In this document: positions 42,676 through 46,972 of the stretch, one piece after another
How positions within the stretch are numbered: the stretch's first letter is position 1
How the letters are laid out: every line of letters begins with the position of its first letter
Assembly: GCA_004296775.1 (NCBI GenBank)
Contig: RHGE01000048.1
Span: 1 to 46,972, forward strand
Direction: 5' to 3'
Origin: Marinilabiliaceae bacterium JC017
Lineage (GTDB): Bacteria > Bacteroidota > Bacteroidia > Bacteroidales > Marinilabiliaceae
DNA: 46,972 bases
Made by a program: the position numbers and the translations under genes
The notes under the pieces: model-generated
Told to the model about the DNA's origin: nothing
What the model saw: only the letters and a program-made list of their open reading frames with translations
Database searches by the model: none

Positions 42676-44394
42676 ATGAAGAACTCTAAAAGTATTATTC
42701 GCTTATTAACACTCATTCTCATTTTCGGGACAATCCAATCAAAAGCTATAAATGATTCAAAAGAGGTAAAAGACTCACTAAAACCAAAAATTGATGCCAT
42801 GGTTTCTCAAATGGGGTTATCGAAAGAAACCCCGGGAGGCATTGTAGGAATCATGAAAGATGGGCAACTCATCTTCAAACAGGCATATGGCGTAAGCAAT
42901 TTTGAATCGAAAGAACTTAACACTACTTCCACCCTTTTTAATTTAGGATCCGTATCAAAACAGTTTACCGCAGCGGCCATTCTTTTACTGGAAAGAGAGG
43001 GAAAACTATCCCTGAAAGATAACATACGAAAATATCTTCCTGACTTTCCTGATTACGGGCACCCCGTCTCCATTGAAAATTTGATTCACCACACAAGCGG
43101 GGTGAAAAGTTATGATGTACTGCAATTAATGGCAGGGAAAAGCATTGAAAACAAAGACACAATGGAGGAGATCTACAATTTAATTATTAACCAAAGATCA
43201 CTGAACAATCAACCTAACGCGGAATACATCTACTCCAATTCCGGATATATACTTTTGGCTAAAATAGTAGAAAAAGCCAGCGGAAAGACATTCAGCCAAT
43301 ATGTGGAAGAGAAATTATTACGTGCCATCGGCATGAATCAATCTTTCATTTACGACAGCCGGGACAAAATAAATAAGAAATCGGCAACACCCCACCAACC
43401 TGATACGAACCATAAATTCAAAATCGTTGATGATCTGGATATTCTCACCTTTGGAGAATCCAATGTCTTTACTACTATTGACGACTATTTGTTATGGGAT
43501 AATAATTTCTACCAAAACAAGTTGGGAGAATGGGATTTCAACAAAGCCATGACTTCTCAGGTAACATTAACCAACGGAGATACCTGTCACTATGCCTTTG
43601 GTCTCAACAAATCCTTGTACAAAGGATTAACAACCATCAGCCACCAGGGAGGTACCTTGGGCTTTTCCACGCAGTACATTCAAATTCCATCCGAAAGGCT
43701 GTCGGTCGTGTGCATGTTCAATGTCCACACCAATGTAACAAACCTTGCCTATCAGATTATTGACCTGTTTATCGAGGGTGAAACAAAACAAGATGAAACC
43801 ACTACACAACTCAAAAAAGCAAGAGTCGATTCAACGATTCTTCACAATTATGCAGGAAGATACATCTGTGAAACAGATTGGTTTGGCATAAATATAAGCC
43901 AGGAAAGTGATCATTTGATTTATGAAGATGCAGGTAATAATAGATTTGAAATATACCCATCCTCCAATATTTCGTTTTTTGTAGACTTTGCTGATTTGAC
44001 ATTCAATTTCAAAAAAAACAAAAAAGGTGAAACCAAAGGACTAACGCTCCTCCAAGGCAATGAAATATATAACTTCACATACTGCGGCACTGATACACCT
44101 TCCATAAAACAGGAACAATTACTCCAATACATTGGTGACTTTTACTGCAAAGACATTGATATTACCTACCCGGTAATTTTAAAGGATAAAAAATTACACA
44201 TCAAATTCCCTGAGTTAACGGCTCACTATTGCGGCATCAATGTTGAAACAGAACTGATATATGAATATGGTGATTGCTTTACATCACCAATAAGCAGTTT
44301 AAAATTTATCCGAAACAATCAAGATGAGATCTCGGGATTTATCATTAAAGATTTAGGTCGAGTAAGAAACCTGGTTTTTAAAAAGCTGGAATAA
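42676..44394 (+). CDS. serine hydrolase, class C beta-lactamase/PBP-like
   Basis: This 572-residue exported protein (signal about 1-23) carries an AmpC/esterase-type domain. The nucleophile is Ser92 with Lys95 in NLGSVSKQF, Tyr186-Ser-Asn in YIYSNSGY, and HQGGT at 323-327 in place of KTG. Hydrophobic features and motifs such as GGIVGIMKDGQLIFKQAYG match the family (Pfam Beta-lactamase). About 200 C-terminal residues form beta-rich domains of the kind found in long Bacteroidota homologues. Substrates could be peptides, D-amino-acid amides or esters; antibiotic resistance should not be assumed. It is followed by a clear terminator. Confidence 0.87.
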   Translation: MKNSKSIIRLLTLILIFGTIQSKAINDSKEVKDSLKPKIDAMVSQMGLSKETPGGIVGIMKDGQLIFKQAYGVSNFESKELNTTSTLFNLGSVSKQFTAAAILLLEREGKLSLKDNIRKYLPDFPDYGHPVSIENLIHHTSGVKSYDVLQLMAGKSIENKDTMEEIYNLIINQRSLNNQPNAEYIYSNSGYILLAKIVEKASGKTFSQYVEEKLLRAIGMNQSFIYDSRDKINKKSATPHQPDTNHKFKIVDDLDILTFGESNVFTTIDDYLLWDNNFYQNKLGEWDFNKAMTSQVTLTNGDTCHYAFGLNKSLYKGLTTISHQGGTLGFSTQYIQIPSERLSVVCMFNVHTNVTNLAYQIIDLFIEGETKQDETTTQLKKARVDSTILHNYAGRYICETDWFGINISQESDHLIYEDAGNNRFEIYPSSNISFFVDFADLTFNFKKNKKGETKGLTLLQGNEIYNFTYCGTDTPSIKQEQLLQYIGDFYCKDIDITYPVILKDKKLHIKFPELTAHYCGINVETELIYEYGDCFTSPISSLKFIRNNQDEISGFIIKDLGRVRNLVFKKLE

Positions 44395-44456
44395 AAGAGC
44401 AAACCTCCTTCTTATTCATAGCTAAACTATCAAAAACAGGTAAAAAAACAAATACT

Positions 44457-44502
44457 AACCACTGGATACCTGGAGATTATACCTCCACGGCATCCAGTGG
44501 TT
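44457..44502 (+). terminator. terminator of the serine hydrolase gene
   Basis: AACCACTGGAT (44457-44467) pairs perfectly with ATCCAGTGGTT (44492-44502). An inner TGGAG/CTCCA pair extends the stem, and TT plus an AT-rich tail follows. Confidence 0.75.
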
Positions 44503-44752
44503 TTATAGATCAATTAGTTTTTCGCCATCCCTTCAAACCAGATCATACCTGTTAACTCTTATTTGACACAACCATGAATGGTTCAAAACCTCCATATTTC
44601 CAGATGAATTCCTTTATATGTGGCCGTTATAAACGATGAAAGTCATTGTTTCTCAGAAAATGCCCATTCAATCAATTCTCTTCAAAAATAATTAAAGGAC
44701 AACCACCCCTACTCCTGAACTCTACCCAGGTTTATTACTATTTATCTTCCCC

Positions 44753-44788
44753 GGACAATTCTATCCCACCGGAAAGAATATGACTAAC
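44753..44788 (+). repeat. leader-like box C, without an array
   Basis: GGACAATTCTATCCCACCGG then AAAGAATATGACTA aligns to box A with a few gaps. No tandem units follow in the next 500 bases. Confidence 0.35.
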
Positions 44789-45320
44789 CGCATGTATAAC
44801 CCGTGGATTATTAGCTCTCTGAACAAGAACACCGAAGAAGATTCACCCCTCGTCTCACATTAATAAAGCATAAATACAAGTAAATGAAATGGTAAACCCC
44901 AAATTTAGTTACGCTGTCAATGGAAAGTTTATTACTTTTGCCCCCTGATTGGGCTTAGCCGAAATATAATCTGAACATCTTAACTCGGACAAAAGACTAA
45001 AACATACGAAATACAAGGGGTAGCCGGCTATAGATCATACCAACCATCCCTGACAGTTTTAAATGAATAGAGTTTTAATGTGATGAATGGAAGAATTTGA
45101 AATGGAAGAAGTATACTAATAATACCGATTAGTGATTAAAATAACCACTTAAAGCGCTACGCTTTTAATTGATCTTTAATCATCTATCGGCATTATACCT
45201 GGCTCAATTTGATAAACAACTGGTATAACATACTGAATCTCTAAAAAATTGTTCTCTTAAATTTCACTGGCTCACAAATAGTAATAGTTGCACAGCCTGC
45301 TTTTAAATAAACAAGTTTGA

Positions 45321-46667
45321 ATGAATACGTTTGAAGAATTAAATATAAAAAAGCAATTGCACAATGCAATTGAAGACCTGGGGTTTGATAAACCCACACC
45401 AATTCAAAAAGAAGCTTACCCGGTTATCCTTTCTGGAAAAGATGTGGTTGGAATTGCACAAACAGGAACAGGTAAAACATTTGCCTACATGCTACCCATC
45501 TTGCAGCAATTAACCTTTTCAAAGCAAGTTCACCCCAGGGTATTAATATTGGTTCCCACCCGCGAATTAGTCCTCCAGGTGGTGGAGAATATTGAAAGCT
45601 TTGCGAAATACATTAGCGTTCGCGTATTGGGAGTATATGGTGGTGCAAATATTAACATGCAAAAGCAAGCCGTTGGACAAGGTACTGATATTCTCGTAGC
45701 CACCCCCGGACGATTATATGACTTGGCTTTATGCAAAGCCGTACAATTAAAAGCGATAAAAAAATTAATAATTGACGAAGTGGATGTGATGCTGGACAGT
45801 GGATTTCGTTACCAGCTAACAAATATCTTTGATCTGATCCCGGCGCGCAGACAAAACATTATGTTTTCAGCTACCATGACCGAAGAGGTGGATGCTCTGA
45901 TTGAAGACTTCTTTATTGCACCTGCCAGAATATCCATTGCCGTCAGCGGTACACCCCTGGACAATATCGCCCAACAATGCTACCGGGTAGCAAACTTCAA
46001 TACGAAAGTGAATTTGTTATCACATATCACCAGAAACAAAAAAGAGTACAGTAAAGTATTGGTGTTTGTGTCTAACAAAAAAAGAGCAGATCGATTATTT
46101 GAGGCATTAGAAAAAACCAATGGATCCAAAGTCTCGGTGATCCATTCTAATAAATCACAAAACTACAGGATCAGATCAATCCAGGAATTTGACCAAGGCG
46201 TAAACAGAATTCTGGTAGCCACTGATGTGATGGCGCGCGGGTTAGACTTTGACAAAATCTCACATGTAATCAATTTTGACACCCCTGACTATCCGGAAAA
46301 CTATATGCACCGCATCGGAAGAACTGGAAGAGCGGAGGAACAGGGCCAATCCATTCTCTTTTACACCAAAAAAGAGGAACCGGCCAAAAAAGCCATTGAA
46401 GACTTGATGGTTTACGAAATTCCAAGGATCGATTTTCCGGAGGAAGTTGAAATTTCAACGGAATTAATCCCTGAAGAGCGTCCGGCCAATCTTATTATTG
46501 ACCCTATTGTTAATGTGAAAATAGAAGCACCTACTGGCGCGTTCCATGAGAAAAAAGAGAAAAACAAAAAAACCAATCAGGGCGGTTCATACCTGAGGAA
46601 GATGAAAGTATATAAAAAACCTAAAACAAGAGGTGATAAAAATTTCAACAGACGCAAAAAGAAATAG
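45321..46667 (+). CDS. DEAD-box RNA helicase (DEVD variant)
   Basis: This 448-residue cytoplasmic helicase carries all the family motifs in order: Q motif (GFDKPTPIQ), I (AQTGTGKT), Ia (PTRELV), Ib (TPGRL), II (DEVD), III (SAT), V (ATDVMARGLDF) and VI (HRIGRTGR). Motif II is DEVD instead of DEAD, a substitution that keeps the acidic residues. The C-terminal tail after residue about 400 is strongly basic (KKEKNKKTNQGG; YKKPKTRGDKNFNRRKKK), as in RhlE/CshA-type helicases that bind rRNA. The likely role is ribosome assembly or RNA turnover, possibly cold-related. It is monocistronic with a strong terminator. Confidence 0.93.
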   Translation: MNTFEELNIKKQLHNAIEDLGFDKPTPIQKEAYPVILSGKDVVGIAQTGTGKTFAYMLPILQQLTFSKQVHPRVLILVPTRELVLQVVENIESFAKYISVRVLGVYGGANINMQKQAVGQGTDILVATPGRLYDLALCKAVQLKAIKKLIIDEVDVMLDSGFRYQLTNIFDLIPARRQNIMFSATMTEEVDALIEDFFIAPARISIAVSGTPLDNIAQQCYRVANFNTKVNLLSHITRNKKEYSKVLVFVSNKKRADRLFEALEKTNGSKVSVIHSNKSQNYRIRSIQEFDQGVNRILVATDVMARGLDFDKISHVINFDTPDYPENYMHRIGRTGRAEEQGQSILFYTKKEEPAKKAIEDLMVYEIPRIDFPEEVEISTELIPEERPANLIIDPIVNVKIEAPTGAFHEKKEKNKKTNQGGSYLRKMKVYKKPKTRGDKNFNRRKKK

Positions 46668-46738
46668 AGTGAATCCTACAATGGATTGAAACATTTCGCT
46701 GCATCTGTTTTTACGACACCACTAATAATTCACGATAT

Positions 46739-46790
46739 AAAACACCTTATACCTCTGTCATTTTGAAATATGTTTGGTATAAGGTGTTTT
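46739..46790 (+). terminator. terminator of the RNA helicase gene
   Basis: AAAACACCTTATACC-type left arm (46739-46753) pairs with GGTATAAGGTGTTTT (46776-46790), followed by more T. It lies about 70 bases past the stop codon. Confidence 0.85.
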
Positions 46791-46885
46791 TTAGCCGTTA
46801 CCATTATTCTTTACGTTCACATTTATTGAAGTTGTTTAAAGTCCTAAAATTCAACTAATTAAATTGCTTAAATAATTGATATTCA

Positions 46886-46919
46886 GATAGATATTTAGTA
46901 TATTTAATAAATATCTATC
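46886..46919. repeat. AT-rich 12-bp inverted repeat at the right edge
   Basis: GATAGATATTTA (46886-46897) and TAAATATCTATC (46908-46919) are a perfect inverted pair with a 10-base loop. It could be an operator or terminator for whatever lies beyond the window; no gene is seen in the last 180 bases. Confidence 0.45.
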
Positions 46920-46972
46920 AAGTGTTAAGTACTCAAATAATTAAAAAAAACATAAGCCCATATTTAGCTTTT

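Larger units (their letters stand above)
44395..45320. other. 925-bp intergenic region before the RNA helicase
   Basis: No credible gene is present. It holds the serine-hydrolase terminator (44457-44502) and box C (44753-44788), the third copy of the leader-like sequence but without a tandem array. The rest is AT-rich and unstructured as far as I can see. The promoter or any cold-shock leader of the helicase would be here. Confidence 0.5.

Noticed and set aside
42676-44394. Antibiotic-resistance beta-lactamase
   Set aside because: The KTG box is replaced by HQGG and the protein has long extra C-terminal domains, which fits general serine hydrolases or esterases better.

Overview
The window looks like a chromosomal segment of a Bacteroidota species, probably an environmental polysaccharide degrader. 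The evidence is a SusC/SusD pair with an ECF-sigma/FecR regulatory module, many SPI and SPII signal peptides, a type IX secretion (T9SS) C-terminal sorting domain, low GC content, AT-rich leaders and almost no canonical Shine-Dalgarno sites. No rRNA, tRNA or CRISPR array was recognised. No species is claimed.

Layout. 1-1.4 kb: the 3' end of an IS5-type (DDE_Tnp_4-like) transposase and two small membrane proteins of unknown function. 1.5-5.3 kb: a U32 peptidase-family protein and a C10 (streptopain-like) cysteine-protease lipoprotein. 5.3-6.3 kb: intergenic, with a strong hairpin and an eight-unit 42-bp tandem array. 6.3-39.2 kb: a polysaccharide utilization locus (PUL), mostly on the minus strand. 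Read in the direction of transcription it holds an ECF sigma factor (35.8 kb), a 1.3-kb repeat island, a FecR anti-sigma factor, SusC with an STN domain, SusD, a surface lipoprotein with an F5/8 domain, and a T9SS-secreted Asp-box propeller protein. Next come a decayed GH3 gene remnant, then GH2 (LacZ-like, 1291 aa), GH2 (834 aa), GH35, GH43, GH109 and a second LacZ-like GH2. A GH115 gene diverges from the sigma gene on the plus strand. 39.4-42.2 kb: a NapH-like polyferredoxin and a PAP2 phosphatase in one operon, then a membrane-anchored AraC-type regulator. 42.7-46.7 kb: a class-C beta-lactamase-like serine hydrolase and a DEAD-box (DEVD) RNA helicase.

How it works together (inference). A glycan bound by SusD and the F5/8-domain proteins is imported through SusC. 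The STN domain would signal through FecR to the sigma factor. Periplasmic exo-enzymes would remove beta-galactosyl (GH2 x3, GH35), xylosyl or arabinosyl (GH43), glucuronosyl (GH115) and possibly alpha-N-acetylgalactosaminyl (GH109) residues. The window encodes no sulfatase, no polysaccharide lyase and no recognised endo-hydrolase. This points to a branched, glucuronate-decorated beta-galactan such as a type II arabinogalactan or a similar glycan rather than a sulfated algal galactan, but the substrate is not proven.

The least ordinary parts are non-coding. The sigma and anti-sigma genes are separated by a stack of five different repeat elements, including a 41-bp palindromic tandem array. A related 42-bp array lies beyond the far end of the PUL, and both arrays are preceded by the same short leader-like box. 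A 38-bp sequence recurs three times in the same orientation. A recognisable GH3 relic with in-frame stops sits between two PUL operons.
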